34,310 nucleotides of DNA, taken from assembly GCA_002709235.1 (NCBI GenBank), contig PAQI01000005.1, positions 1-34,310 of the forward strand, written 5' to 3'. The stretch comes from Hirschia sp. GTDB lineage: Bacteria; Pseudomonadota; Alphaproteobacteria; Caulobacterales; Hyphomonadaceae. The notes beneath the pieces were generated by a model that saw nothing but the letters and a program-made list of their open reading frames with translations, was not told the DNA's origin and searched no databases. Below are positions 9,601 through 16,679 of the stretch, one piece after another (position 1 is the first letter of the stretch; each line of letters begins with the position of its first letter). The position numbers were made by a program, and so were the translations under genes.

Positions 9601-10130
9601 AATTCGAGTTTGCATCCTGGTTGATGTATCCCAAGGTCTTCTCTGACTTTGCAGTTATGCAGGACGATTATGGCCCCGTCAGCGTGCTTCCGACACATGT
9701 GTTCTTCTATGGTGTTGAGGCCGGTGAAGAGATCTTTGTCGATATCGAGAAGGGCAAGACCCTGTTCATTCGCTGTCTTGCCATTGGTGAGCCCGATGAC
9801 GAGACGGGCATGGTTACCGTATTCTTCGAGCTCAACGGTCAGCCACGACGTGCGCGTGTGCCGGATCGCTCACGCACATCAACGATACAGGCGCGACCAA
9901 AGGCAGATCTTTCCAATGATTCCCATGTCGGCGCTCCGCTACCCGGTGTCATCTCGACATTGGCGGTGTCTGTCGGTCAGGAGGTCAAGGCTGGTGATGT
10001 CCTTGCGTCTATTGAGGCCATGAAGATGGAAAGCGCGATTCATGCAGAAAAAGACGGCAAGGTCGCAGAAGTCTTTATCAAGGTTGGTGATCAGATCGAC
10101 GCCAAGGACCTGTTGATGCGCATCGAATAA
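6672..10130 (+). CDS. pyc: pyruvate carboxylase
   Basis: Biotin enzyme that carboxylates pyruvate to oxaloacetate using ATP and bicarbonate, refilling the TCA cycle. The 1152-residue single chain has all domains in order. Biotin carboxylase comes first (about 1-460): KILVANRSEIAIRIFRAANE, the ATP-grasp glycine loop KASWGGGGRGMRV, and the EVNPRIQVEHTVTEEVTG block. The carboxyltransferase follows (about 535-830), starting DTTMRDAHQSLLATRMRT, with metal and substrate residues in VKDMAGLLKP and HFHTHDTSG. The C-terminal biotin carrier ends the protein, with biotinylated Lys1118 in EAMKMES. Length matches the bacterial alpha4-type enzyme. The ribosome site is weak (CTGGGG about 9 bases before ATG). 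It is transcribed alone; a dyad upstream (6543-6565) may regulate it. Confidence 0.97.
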   Translation: MTISKILVANRSEIAIRIFRAANELGLKTVAIWAEEDKYSLHRYKADEAYQIGRGPHLSAPMGPIESYLSIDEILRVAKLSGADAIHPGYGLLSESPEFVDACKAAGITFIGPKAETMRRLGNKVAARNLAVEVGVPVIPATEPLPDDMKKVAEMADEVGYPVMLKASWGGGGRGMRVIRAASELEREVTEAKREAMAAFGKDEVYLEKLVERARHVEVQILGDTHGNAVHLFERDCSVQRRNQKVVERAPAPYLNDAQRAELSGYALKLATETAYIGAGTVEFLMDIDTGAFYFIEVNPRIQVEHTVTEEVTGVDIVKAQIHILDGFAIGTPESGVPKQEDIKLNGAALQCRITTEDPEQNFIPDYGRITAYRGATGFGIRLDGGTAYSGAVVTRFYDPLLEKVTTWAPTPEETILRMHRALREFRIRGVATNLTFLEAIITHPKFRDNTYTTKFIDNTPELFQHVTRRDRATKLLNYVADVTVNGHPDAKGRATPPADAALPVAPYIDADVPDGSRQLFEKLGPEKFSQWMRDQKQVLITDTTMRDAHQSLLATRMRTHDIVKICGTYARSLPQLLSLECWGGATFDVSMRFLAEDPWERLSLIRENAPNFLLQMLLRGANGVGYKNYPDNVVKHFVTQAAAGGVDLFRVFDCLNWVENMRVSMDQVRSEGKLCEAVICYTGDMLDPDRSKYDLKYYVGIARELEAAGANILAVKDMAGLLKPEAARVLFKALREETDLPIHFHTHDTSGISAATVLAAVDSGVDAVDAAMDAFSGNTSQPCMGSIVSALKGHERDPGLDPAAIRKISFYWEAVRKQYAAFESDLKGPASEVYLHEMPGGQFTNLKEQARSLGLETRWHEVAQSYHDANMMFGDIVKVTPSSKVVGDMALMMVAQGLSPEDVQDPKKDVAFPDSVVAMMRGDLGQPPGGWPKALSRKILKGEKPYTTRPGAHLEEADLVAMRKEIEDKLDRKLTEFEFASWLMYPKVFSDFAVMQDDYGPVSVLPTHVFFYGVEAGEEIFVDIEKGKTLFIRCLAIGEPDDETGMVTVFFELNGQPRRARVPDRSRTSTIQARPKADLSNDSHVGAPLPGVISTLAVSVGQEVKAGDVLASIEAMKMESAIHAEKDGKVAEVFIKVGDQIDAKDLLMRIE

Positions 10131-10190
10131 TACGGCAAATCGCGCGCGCCGGGTCGCAACGCGCAGACAGACGGTGACAACATCAAAAAT

Positions 10191-10208
10191 CCGATTGCGG
10201 ATAATCGG
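10191..10208 (+). terminator. weak hairpin after pyc
   Basis: CCGATT and AATCGG form a 6-bp stem with a 6-base loop about 60 bases after the pyc stop, followed by a T-containing stretch (TTCAGTTT). It is a weak candidate terminator. A second small stem, CGGGA-TGAT-TCCCG, lies near 10248-10261. Confidence 0.3.
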
Positions 10209-10288
10209 TTCAGTTTGCCTGCATTCTCCTTTAAGAAGCAGGAAATGCGGGATGATTCCCGATCGGGTCGTAATCTCAGGAGATGTTG

Positions 10289-10903
10289 ATGGCCATCTAC
10301 AAGCATGAGGGCGACTTGCCCAAACCGGGTATGTTCAAGGGATCGGTCGCCGTTGATACCGAAACAATGGGCCTCGATCTCAATCGTGATCCGCTCTGTG
10401 TTGTCCAGCTTTCAGCGGGCGATGGTGATGCGCATGTCGTGCGCATGGATCGTCCGACCTATGATTGCCCGAATTTGAAAGCCGTGATGGCTGACGACAG
10501 CGTGATCAAGATCTTTCATTTTGCACGCTTTGATGTGGCGATGATGAAAAAATGGCTGGGTGTCGAGACCACGCCGATCTTCTGCACAAAGATCGCTTCA
10601 CGTCTGGTGCGCACCTATACGGATCGCCACGGCTTGAAAGAGATTTCACGTGAATTGCTGAGTGTGGACATGTCCAAGGCGCAGCAAAGTTCTGACTGGG
10701 GCGCGCCGACCTTGTCGGAAGCCCAGCTTGAATATGCCGCATCAGATGTGTTGCACCTTCATGCCCTGCGCGAAAAGCTGATCACCATGCTGGAACGTGA
10801 AGGCCGGATGGAGCTGGCGCAATCATGCTTTGATTTCCTGCCCAGGCGCGCTGATCTGGATCTGGCTGGCTGGAACGATATCGATATTTTCGCTCATTCC
10901 TGA
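10289..10903 (+). CDS. rnd: ribonuclease D-like 3'-5' exonuclease
   Basis: DEDDy exonuclease of the DnaQ-like fold, probably acting on RNA 3' ends. The acidic catalytic residues are visible: D23 and E25 in VAVDTETMGLD, D82 in FHFARFDVAMM, and Y149 with D153 in LEYAASDVLHL. At 204 residues it contains only the nuclease domain and lacks the HRDC domains of E. coli RNase D, which is common for the short alphaproteobacterial form. AGGAG (10278-10282) lies 6 bases before ATG 10289, so that start is preferred over ATG 10283, which touches the ribosome site. The gene heads the lptC-lptA-lptB-rpoN cluster, separated from lptC by 103 bases. Confidence 0.9.
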   Translation: MAIYKHEGDLPKPGMFKGSVAVDTETMGLDLNRDPLCVVQLSAGDGDAHVVRMDRPTYDCPNLKAVMADDSVIKIFHFARFDVAMMKKWLGVETTPIFCTKIASRLVRTYTDRHGLKEISRELLSVDMSKAQQSSDWGAPTLSEAQLEYAASDVLHLHALREKLITMLEREGRMELAQSCFDFLPRRADLDLAGWNDIDIFAHS

Positions 10904-11006
10904 GATGCCTGACCTGCAGATATTCATCCATAGGCGCAAAGCTGACATGGTTTGATCTCAAATTGCTGTTAGACATGTCTATCATGAGTGCTGGAGTGGA
11001 GTTTTC

Positions 11007-11657
11007 TTGAACGCTGTCGTCGAACATAATGCTCAATTGTGGGAACCGAGACGGTCCATGACGCTAGCGCAGGCCCGTCGCCGGACGGGCCTTGTCGGCG
11101 TGATGCGCATGGGGTTTACGGTGGGCGCAGCCGTGTCAGCAGGCGTGATGCTGGGTTATCTGATCGCGCATGCGCTGGTGTCTCTTAATGAGGTTGCCCC
11201 GCCTCCTGCGCGCGGTGTGACCATGTTGAACCCGCGTTTCAACGGCCGTGACGCCAATGATCAGCCCTTCATCATTACAGCAGCAACAGCCAAGCAAAGA
11301 CGTGGTGAAAAGCAGGCGGTGGACCTTGAATCTCCCGTTTTGGAAGATTCCATGGGCACAGTGGTGAGTGCTGCTGATGGGGTTTATGACCGGGCCGCAC
11401 GCACATTGCTGTTGAATGGTGATGTGGAATTGCTGGATGCCAGTGGTTATCGGTTCACCTCTGAAAGCGCCACAATGTATGTTCAGGACAATCGCATCGA
11501 GGGTGACACGCCGCTGACAGGTGGTGGGCCGCTTGGTGAAGTGCGCGCCGACACTTACAAACTGGAAAATGGCGGACAAAAGGTCATTTTGATCGGAAAT
11601 GTATGGACGCGGATCATTCCGCAAGACGAACCCGAGCAGGTTGAGTTAGAAGAATGA
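11007..11657 (+). CDS. lptC: LPS export ABC transporter periplasmic protein LptC
   Basis: Bitopic inner-membrane protein that takes lipopolysaccharide from the LptB2FG extractor and hands it to LptA. It has 216 residues. A basic N-terminus leads into one membrane span (about 28-58, Gly/Ala/Val rich, ending LIAHALVSL). The periplasmic part shows the repeating short-strand pattern of the OstA/LptC fold, for example AADGVYDRAARTLLLNGDVELLDASGYRFTSE. The start is TTG 11007, supported by GGAG (10998-11001) with 5-base spacing; the next ATG is at 11058. The lptA gene follows 46 bases later. The order lptC-lptA-lptB and the fold make the call solid although sequence conservation in this family is low. 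Confidence 0.88.
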   Translation: MNAVVEHNAQLWEPRRSMTLAQARRRTGLVGVMRMGFTVGAAVSAGVMLGYLIAHALVSLNEVAPPPARGVTMLNPRFNGRDANDQPFIITAATAKQRRGEKQAVDLESPVLEDSMGTVVSAADGVYDRAARTLLLNGDVELLDASGYRFTSESATMYVQDNRIEGDTPLTGGGPLGEVRADTYKLENGGQKVILIGNVWTRIIPQDEPEQVELEE

Positions 11658-11703
11658 GGGGCTGTCAGTCAGATATCATGATAGCACATCAGAGAGGATG
11701 ATC

Positions 11704-12246
11704 ATGGCTCTTGTTAAGAAATTACCGCTTGCAGCGCTTTGCGTATGTGGAGCAACATTGTTGGCACCATCAGCAATGGCGCAACTCAGCCGGGATGGTG
11801 GGGCAATCGAGATTGTCGCTGACCGGGGCGAGTTGGACGACGTCAAGCGTCAGGCAGTTTATATCGGCAATGTTGATGTGGTGCAGGGTGATGCCCGGCT
11901 ACGTGCCAAGGAAGTCGTGATCAACTATAATGCGCGCCAGGGGACGAGCGGTGCTGGTGGCGGCATTGGATCATCAGTGGGCGATATTCAGAACATCCAG
12001 GCGACAGGTGATGTCTATTACATCACGGCGCGGGAAAAAGTAAAAGCTGATCGCGGCGTCTACAATGCGAAGGACGAAACCATCAATCTCACGGGCAATG
12101 TGCGTGTCACCAATGCCGATGGTGTGATTGCCGGCGAAAATCTCAAGATCAATATCCAGACAGGCCGTTACATCATGGATGGAGGCACTGGCGGGCGCGT
12201 TCGCACAGTTATTGATCAGGCTTCAAAAGAAGAACCAATCCAATAA
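11704..12246 (+). CDS. lptA: LPS transport periplasmic protein LptA
   Basis: Periplasmic bridge protein whose OstA-like jellyroll units stack head to tail to carry LPS to the outer membrane. The product of 180 residues has a signal peptide (MALVKKLPLAALCVCGATLL, predicted cleavage after APSAMA, residue 26). The mature part carries the OstA repeat pattern: EIVADRGELDDVKRQAVYIGNVDVVQGDARLRAKEV, then ATGDVYYITAREKVKADRGVY and INLTGNVRVTNADGV. GAGG at 11694-11697 is 6 bases before ATG 11704, so that start is preferred over 11698. It sits between lptC and lptB. Confidence 0.92.
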   Translation: MALVKKLPLAALCVCGATLLAPSAMAQLSRDGGAIEIVADRGELDDVKRQAVYIGNVDVVQGDARLRAKEVVINYNARQGTSGAGGGIGSSVGDIQNIQATGDVYYITAREKVKADRGVYNAKDETINLTGNVRVTNADGVIAGENLKINIQTGRYIMDGGTGGRVRTVIDQASKEEPIQ

Positions 12247-12308
12247 AAAGCAGAATAAGAATTGATTTGCCTTTCAACCTAACCTGATTTTAATCGAACT
12301 GAGGTGTC

Positions 12309-13079
12309 ATGACTGAGCGGACGACAATGACGTCGCAATCTGCGGGGACGCAAGCTGGAGATGGCTTGCAGGCGAGGAACCTTGCGAAGGCCTTCAAAGG
12401 TCGTCGTGTGGTCAAGGATGTGAGCCTTTCCCTGCAACGCGGAGAGATTGTCGGCCTGCTGGGGCCGAATGGAGCGGGTAAAACCACCTGCTTCTATATG
12501 ATGATGGGACTGATCGCTGTGGACGCTGGGCGTGTGGAAATTGACGGAGAGGACGTGACGATGCTGCCAATGTATCAGCGCGCCCGTCTTGGCGTCGGTT
12601 ACCTGCCTCAGGAAAACTCCATTTTTCGCGGTATGTCAGTCGAAGAAAACATCATGTGTGTGGCTGAGCTGTCCGAGCCTGCCAAGGCGCGGCGCAAAGA
12701 GCTGGTGGAGAGCCTGCTTGAAGAGCTCAATGTCACACATCTTCGCAAGCAAAGTGCAAATTCCCTGTCTGGTGGTGAACGCCGCCGGGTGGAGATAGCG
12801 CGTGCGCTGGCGTCGCGGCCGTCATTTATGTTGTTGGACGAACCCTTCGCCGGGATCGACCCTCTAGCGGTGTCGGACATTTCCGATCTGGTCAGGTATC
12901 TGAAGAAACGCGGGATTGGCGTTCTTATTACAGACCACCAGGTTCGCGAGATGTTGGATATCGTGGACCGTGCTTCGATCATCTATGATGGCGAAGTGCT
13001 CTTCGAAGGCCAGCCAGACGAAATTCTGGCCAATGAAGATGTCCGTAGGGTTTATCTCGGAGACCGGTTCGCGGCCTAG
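12309..13079 (+). CDS. lptB: LPS export ABC transporter ATP-binding protein LptB
   Basis: Cytoplasmic ATPase that powers LPS extraction with LptF and LptG (not in this window). Motifs in the 256-residue protein: Walker A GPNGAGKTT (52-60), Q-loop glutamine 101 in GYLPQENSIFRG, signature LSGGE (153-157), Walker B FMLLDE (173-178), and switch His210 in LITDHQVREML. The PQENSIFR segment and the short C-terminus ending RRVYLGDRFAA are typical of LptB. The first 20 residues are variable, and the ATG at 12327 is an alternative start. GAGG lies 4 bases before ATG 12309. The rpoN GTG begins 18 bases after the stop, suggesting co-transcription. Confidence 0.96.
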   Translation: MTERTTMTSQSAGTQAGDGLQARNLAKAFKGRRVVKDVSLSLQRGEIVGLLGPNGAGKTTCFYMMMGLIAVDAGRVEIDGEDVTMLPMYQRARLGVGYLPQENSIFRGMSVEENIMCVAELSEPAKARRKELVESLLEELNVTHLRKQSANSLSGGERRRVEIARALASRPSFMLLDEPFAGIDPLAVSDISDLVRYLKKRGIGVLITDHQVREMLDIVDRASIIYDGEVLFEGQPDEILANEDVRRVYLGDRFAA

Positions 13080-13097
13080 AGGGGGCGTGAGAGTAGA

Positions 13098-14603
13098 GTG
13101 GCGTTAGTACCGAAATTACAGATGCGGCAGGGGCAGTCCCTGGTTATGACGCCGCAATTGCAACAGGCGATAAAGCTGTTGCAGCTTTCAAACATCGAAC
13201 TTGCTGAATATGTCGATGCCGAGATCGAGCGCAATCCGCTGCTGGAACGCGGCGAAGAAAAGGACCGCGCGGAAGCGGCTCTGGAACTGGATGCGCCTGA
13301 AACGTCGTCCAAATCCGATCTGAAGCTCGACGAAGGCAGTGGCCTGACCGAAGCGCGCGATAATCTCGATGCCTCGAATGTGGATGTCTATGAAGCTGAC
13401 AGTCCTTCCGAACAGGGGGGGGGTCCGTCCGCTACACTGGATTGGTCCAATGCTGGTTCAGGAGGCAATTCGCGCGGTGGAGCGGATGATTTTGATTTTG
13501 AATCAATGCTGTCTGAAGACAAGACTCTCCGCGGCCATCTGGAAGAGCAGCTCGCCGCCGCCGGTCTTGACGGTGCTGATCACTTTATCGCTCAACGTCT
13601 GATCGATGAGACCGATGACAGCGGCTACATGCGCACAGACACCGCCGAAATTGCGACCATGTTGGGGACTAGCGAAGACAGCGTCTTGCGTGTATTGAAA
13701 ACCTGTCAGGGCTTTGATCCTGCCGGTGTGATGGGGCGAGATTTGAAAGAGTGTCTGCGGCTTCAGCTTGAGGAGCTCAACCGCTTTGACCCGGCCATGG
13801 ACGCCATGCTGGATAATCTTGAGCTTGTCGCGCGGCGTGACATGAAGAAACTGGCTGAGTTGTGCGGCGTTGACCGCGAAGACCTGGCCGAGATGCTGTC
13901 GGAACTTCGGGAACTCAACCCCAAGCCGGGAGCTGCATTTGACGCCGACAGGTCGCCGGCAATTGCGCCTGACGTATTTGTGCGTGAATTGCCAAATGGC
14001 ATGTTCGCGGTCGAGTTGAATGTCGACACATTGCCGCGCGTATTGGTGGACCGCAGCTATTATGCGGAAGTCTCGCGTGTGTCGCGCACCGAAGACGAAA
14101 AGAGTTTCGTGACAGAATGTCATTCCAGCGCGAACTGGCTGGTCAAGAGCCTTGATCAGCGTGCGCGGACGATCTTGAAGGTCGCACAGGAAATTGTACG
14201 CCAGCAGGATGGCTTCTTTGCACGCGGTGTCGAAGCATTGCGTCCGCTGAATCTGAAAACGGTCGCCGATGCTGTAGAGATGCACGAATCCACAGTCTCG
14301 CGAGTGACATCCAACAAATACATGTCGACGCCACGTGGGGTCTTCGAGCTGAAATATTTCTTCTCGGCAGCTATTCCGGCAACGGGAGGTGGTGAGGCTC
14401 ATTCAGCTGAAGCCGTGCGTCATAGGATCAAGGCCTTGATTGACGGTGAGCAGGCCGGAGCTGTGCTCTCGGATGATCAGATTGTCGAACGTTTGCGAGC
14501 GCATGGTGTGGATATCGCTCGTCGGACGGTTGCAAAATATCGAGAGTCATTGAAGATTCCCTCCTCGGTTGAACGACGACGCATATTGGCTGGATCAGTA
14601 TGA
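13098..14603 (+). CDS. rpoN: RNA polymerase sigma-54 factor RpoN
   Basis: Alternative sigma factor that directs polymerase to -24/-12 promoters and needs AAA+ activators. The 501 residues show region I (QMRQGQSLVMTPQLQQAIKLLQLSN and the IERNPLLE activator-contact area), an acidic low-complexity region II (about 55-130), the core-binding region, the DNA-binding helix-turn-helix (KTVADAVEMHESTVSRV), and the RpoN box ARRTVAKYRE at 474-483. The start is GTG 13098, matching the family N-terminus MALxPKL. Region II contains a run of nine G (13415-13423) encoding Gly-Gly-Gly. The next genes, hpf and ptsN, are the usual rpoN neighbours. Confidence 0.97.
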   Translation: MALVPKLQMRQGQSLVMTPQLQQAIKLLQLSNIELAEYVDAEIERNPLLERGEEKDRAEAALELDAPETSSKSDLKLDEGSGLTEARDNLDASNVDVYEADSPSEQGGGPSATLDWSNAGSGGNSRGGADDFDFESMLSEDKTLRGHLEEQLAAAGLDGADHFIAQRLIDETDDSGYMRTDTAEIATMLGTSEDSVLRVLKTCQGFDPAGVMGRDLKECLRLQLEELNRFDPAMDAMLDNLELVARRDMKKLAELCGVDREDLAEMLSELRELNPKPGAAFDADRSPAIAPDVFVRELPNGMFAVELNVDTLPRVLVDRSYYAEVSRVSRTEDEKSFVTECHSSANWLVKSLDQRARTILKVAQEIVRQQDGFFARGVEALRPLNLKTVADAVEMHESTVSRVTSNKYMSTPRGVFELKYFFSAAIPATGGGEAHSAEAVRHRIKALIDGEQAGAVLSDDQIVERLRAHGVDIARRTVAKYRESLKIPSSVERRRILAGSV

Positions 14604-14700
14604 TTCGATTGACATTTTAGCTACGTGCAAGCAGATTGTTCAGGCGGGGTGCTGGCGGGGCCGTTCGGTTCAGTCAAACGTCAAAAGTGGAGTTCCCCAA

Positions 14701-15279
14701 TTGCAAATTCAGATTGCCGGTAAGCAGATCCAAGTTGGAGAGGCCCTACGTGAGCGTATCGCGGGCGGCCTTGAGGCGAGTGTCACAAAATATTTTGATC
14801 GGGCAGGTGAAGGCCATGTGGTCGTGTCGAAACCTGCGCGAACCTTTGAGGTGGATTGTTCCGTACATCTTCCCTCCGGCGTGACCTTGCAGGCACATGG
14901 CGAAGGTGACGATGCTTATTCGGCATTCGAAAAAGCGCTGGAAAAGATGGAGAAGCGGGTACGCCGTTATCACCGGCGCCTGAAAGATCATCACCAGCGC
15001 CAAAAGGAAGCCATTCGTTCTGAAGCTGTTTTTGAAGGTGTGATCCGTTCCAATGAGGACGAGGAAGCAGAGGTCGAGGATGTCGGTGAGGCACCAGCAA
15101 TCATCGCCGAAACCGATACACAATTGAAAACAATGACAGTTTCCATGGCAGTCATGCAGTTGGAATTGATGGATAAGCCAGCGTTGATGTTTCGAAATGC
15201 CAAGCATGGCGGATTGAACATGGTTTATCGTCGTGCTGATGGCAATGTAAGCTGGGTTGATCCTGGCGTTGCTAACTGA
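14701..15279 (+). CDS. hpf: ribosome hibernation promoting factor, long form
   Basis: Protein that binds the 30S decoding centre in stationary phase and, in its long form, pairs ribosomes into 100S dimers. At 192 residues it is the long type. The N-terminal domain begins MQIQIAGKQIQVGEALRERI and contains the basic KALEKMEKRVRRYHRRLKDHH helix. An acidic linker (about 117-135) joins it to the conserved C-terminal dimer domain (KTMTVSMAVMQLELMDKPALMFRNAKHGGLNMVYRR). The start is TTG 14701 with GGAG (14689-14692) 8 bases upstream; an open frame extends further upstream into the rpoN end but does not match the family. It is followed closely by ptsN. Confidence 0.93.
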   Translation: MQIQIAGKQIQVGEALRERIAGGLEASVTKYFDRAGEGHVVVSKPARTFEVDCSVHLPSGVTLQAHGEGDDAYSAFEKALEKMEKRVRRYHRRLKDHHQRQKEAIRSEAVFEGVIRSNEDEEAEVEDVGEAPAIIAETDTQLKTMTVSMAVMQLELMDKPALMFRNAKHGGLNMVYRRADGNVSWVDPGVAN

Positions 15280-15325
15280 CCCCGTAGAGTTGACAAACCA
15301 GACCCAGGACGCTTCTTCCCAGCCA

Positions 15326-15799
15326 ATGGCAGATATTCTCGACCTTCTCTCACCTCAGACGGTACTTCCGCGCGTGCGCGGTGCCAGTCGTAAGGCAGTC
15401 CTGTCTGAGCTTGCGGATGCGATCGCGGTTCAGGCTGGTCTCGATTCATCACTTGTCTTTGACAAGGTGATGGAACGTGAGCGCCTTGGGTCTACAGGGG
15501 TCGGAGAGGGGGTTGCGATCCCTCATGCCAAGGTGCGTGGGTTGTCCCGGATCTATGGCGGATTTGCCCGTCTGGAAACATCGGTGGATTTCGAAGCCAT
15601 AGATGAAGTGCCCTGTGATCTGATCTTCATGCTGGTTGCGCCGGAAACGGTTGGCAATGATCATTTGCGGGCACTCGCGCGTGTATCGCGCGTGATGCGT
15701 CAGGAAGTGCTTCGCAAGGAATTGCGAGAGGCCCATTCGGTGGACGCAATTTTGGGTTGTTTCGCCGGTCCGGCGAAATCTGAAGACAATGCTGCCTGA
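15326..15799 (+). CDS. ptsN: PTS IIA-like nitrogen regulatory protein PtsN
   Basis: Phospho-acceptor EIIA protein of the nitrogen phosphotransferase system, which relays phosphate from EINtr/NPr and regulates nitrogen, potassium and carbon functions rather than importing sugar. The fructose-type EIIA fold covers all 157 residues, starting MADILDLLSPQTVLPRV. The phosphorylated His67 lies in GEGVAIPHAKV. Length is normal. No strong ribosome site precedes ATG 15326. In-frame TTG codons at 15290 and 15257 would add up to 23 residues unlike the family and would overlap hpf. Its place after rpoN and hpf is the usual one. Confidence 0.93.
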   Translation: MADILDLLSPQTVLPRVRGASRKAVLSELADAIAVQAGLDSSLVFDKVMERERLGSTGVGEGVAIPHAKVRGLSRIYGGFARLETSVDFEAIDEVPCDLIFMLVAPETVGNDHLRALARVSRVMRQEVLRKELREAHSVDAILGCFAGPAKSEDNAA

Positions 15800-15869
15800 C
15801 TTTTGCGCCTGATGGCAAGATGTTTGCTGGGAATCCAGGAACAGGTCATAAAAAGCAGGCTGTCGGCTC

Positions 15870-16427
15870 ATGTCACACAAACTCGCCTATCCAACGAAAA
15901 CGTCGAAGTTCATTCTCAACCGTCATTTTCTGGAGGGAGTGAACTGTGATCCCGCTTTTCGTGGGACAGGCCGTTTTCTACGTGAGATGCGTGAAGCCGG
16001 ATTTGGTGGCTTGAAATGGGACCGGGATCTTATCTGCGTGGACGCGATTACGGGTCTGACGCGCTATCGTGGCGATATTGCAAGCTATATTGCGATCACA
16101 TTGGCGCAGGAACCAGGGCATCATCTGAAAGTGCGCCGGGGGTTTGAGCTCATCGGTGCGCAGCGTTGGGCCGCGGGTATCGAAGCGCTGCACCGCTATG
16201 GCTGCAAGCTGGGCTCTGCACGTGCCTTGATAGAGGCGGCAATGCTTGGAGACGCCCACATAAAAAAGCTGTCTCGCTTCTTTCAATCAGAAGATATCAA
16301 CGAGATGTCGGATTTGAGAGCAAAATGGCTTCGTGCGCGGCCTGATGTCAGTATTGAAGAGCCCAGTGACTATCGATCAGCATTCAACGCACAGACATCA
16401 TATCTGCGGCGACGTCGTGCTGCATAG
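15870..16427 (+). CDS. conserved-looking protein of unknown function
   Basis: A 185-residue soluble, basic protein that I do not recognise. It has no signal peptide or membrane segment. Visible features are an N-terminal stretch rich in basic and aromatic residues (HKLAYPTKTSKFILNRHF), a central GDIASYIAITLAQEPGHHLKVRRGFELIG segment, and a very basic C-terminus (SYLRRRRAA). It begins 71 bases after ptsN on the same strand and is followed by an imperfect hairpin (16438-16457), so it may be the last gene of the rpoN cluster. Codon use matches its neighbours, which supports it as a real gene. No function is proposed. Confidence 0.65.
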   Translation: MSHKLAYPTKTSKFILNRHFLEGVNCDPAFRGTGRFLREMREAGFGGLKWDRDLICVDAITGLTRYRGDIASYIAITLAQEPGHHLKVRRGFELIGAQRWAAGIEALHRYGCKLGSARALIEAAMLGDAHIKKLSRFFQSEDINEMSDLRAKWLRARPDVSIEEPSDYRSAFNAQTSYLRRRRAA

Positions 16428-16480
16428 TGTATGGGGTCAGCCTCGTGTTGAGGGCTGGCGGCAAGATCATATTTGGGAAA

Positions 16481-16556
<76 letters not shown>

Positions 16557-16582
16557 GTACGCGAAATTTCGCCCCGGAAAGG

Positions 16583-16608
16583 GAGCGCGTGGGATAGACC
16601 ACGCGCTC
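16583..16608. repeat. perfect 10-bp hairpin upstream of tRNA-Ala
   Basis: GAGCGCGTGG (16583-16592) and CCACGCGCTC (16599-16608) form a perfect stem with a 6-base loop. It lies between the FYDLN gene and the tRNA, both on the minus strand. It may end the FYDLN transcript, but no clear U-run follows. It also overlaps the predicted tRNA promoter. Confidence 0.6.
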
Positions 16609-16619
16609 GTCCTGATCAA
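16591..16619 (-). promoter_or_regulatory. probable promoter of tRNA-Ala
   Basis: On the minus strand, TTGATC (16614-16619) and TATCCC (16591-16596) are spaced by exactly 17 bases, a good vegetative sigma factor pattern. It lies 35 bases upstream of the tRNA 5' end, leaving room for a short 5' leader. Confidence 0.5.
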
Positions 16620-16648
16620 GTCATTTTTTCAAAACAAGTCACATGAAA

Positions 16649-16670
16649 TGCGGATTTTCCTTCATCCGCA
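16649..16670 (-). terminator. hairpin after the FYDLN gene
   Basis: TGCGGAT (16649-16655) pairs with ATCCGCA (16664-16670) around an 8-base loop, starting 10 bases beyond the stop of the FYDLN gene. The following transcript is only moderately U-rich, so this is a weak terminator candidate. Confidence 0.4.
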
Positions 16671-16679
16671 ATGCGCTTG

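Noticed and set aside
13503-14402. A 299-codon open frame opposite rpoN
   Set aside because: It is entirely inside a well-supported gene in the other direction and its protein has the biased composition of an antisense frame.
14569-14700. An extended N-terminus of the hibernation factor overlapping the rpoN end
   Set aside because: TTG 14701 has a good ribosome site and matches the family start; the upstream residues do not resemble it.
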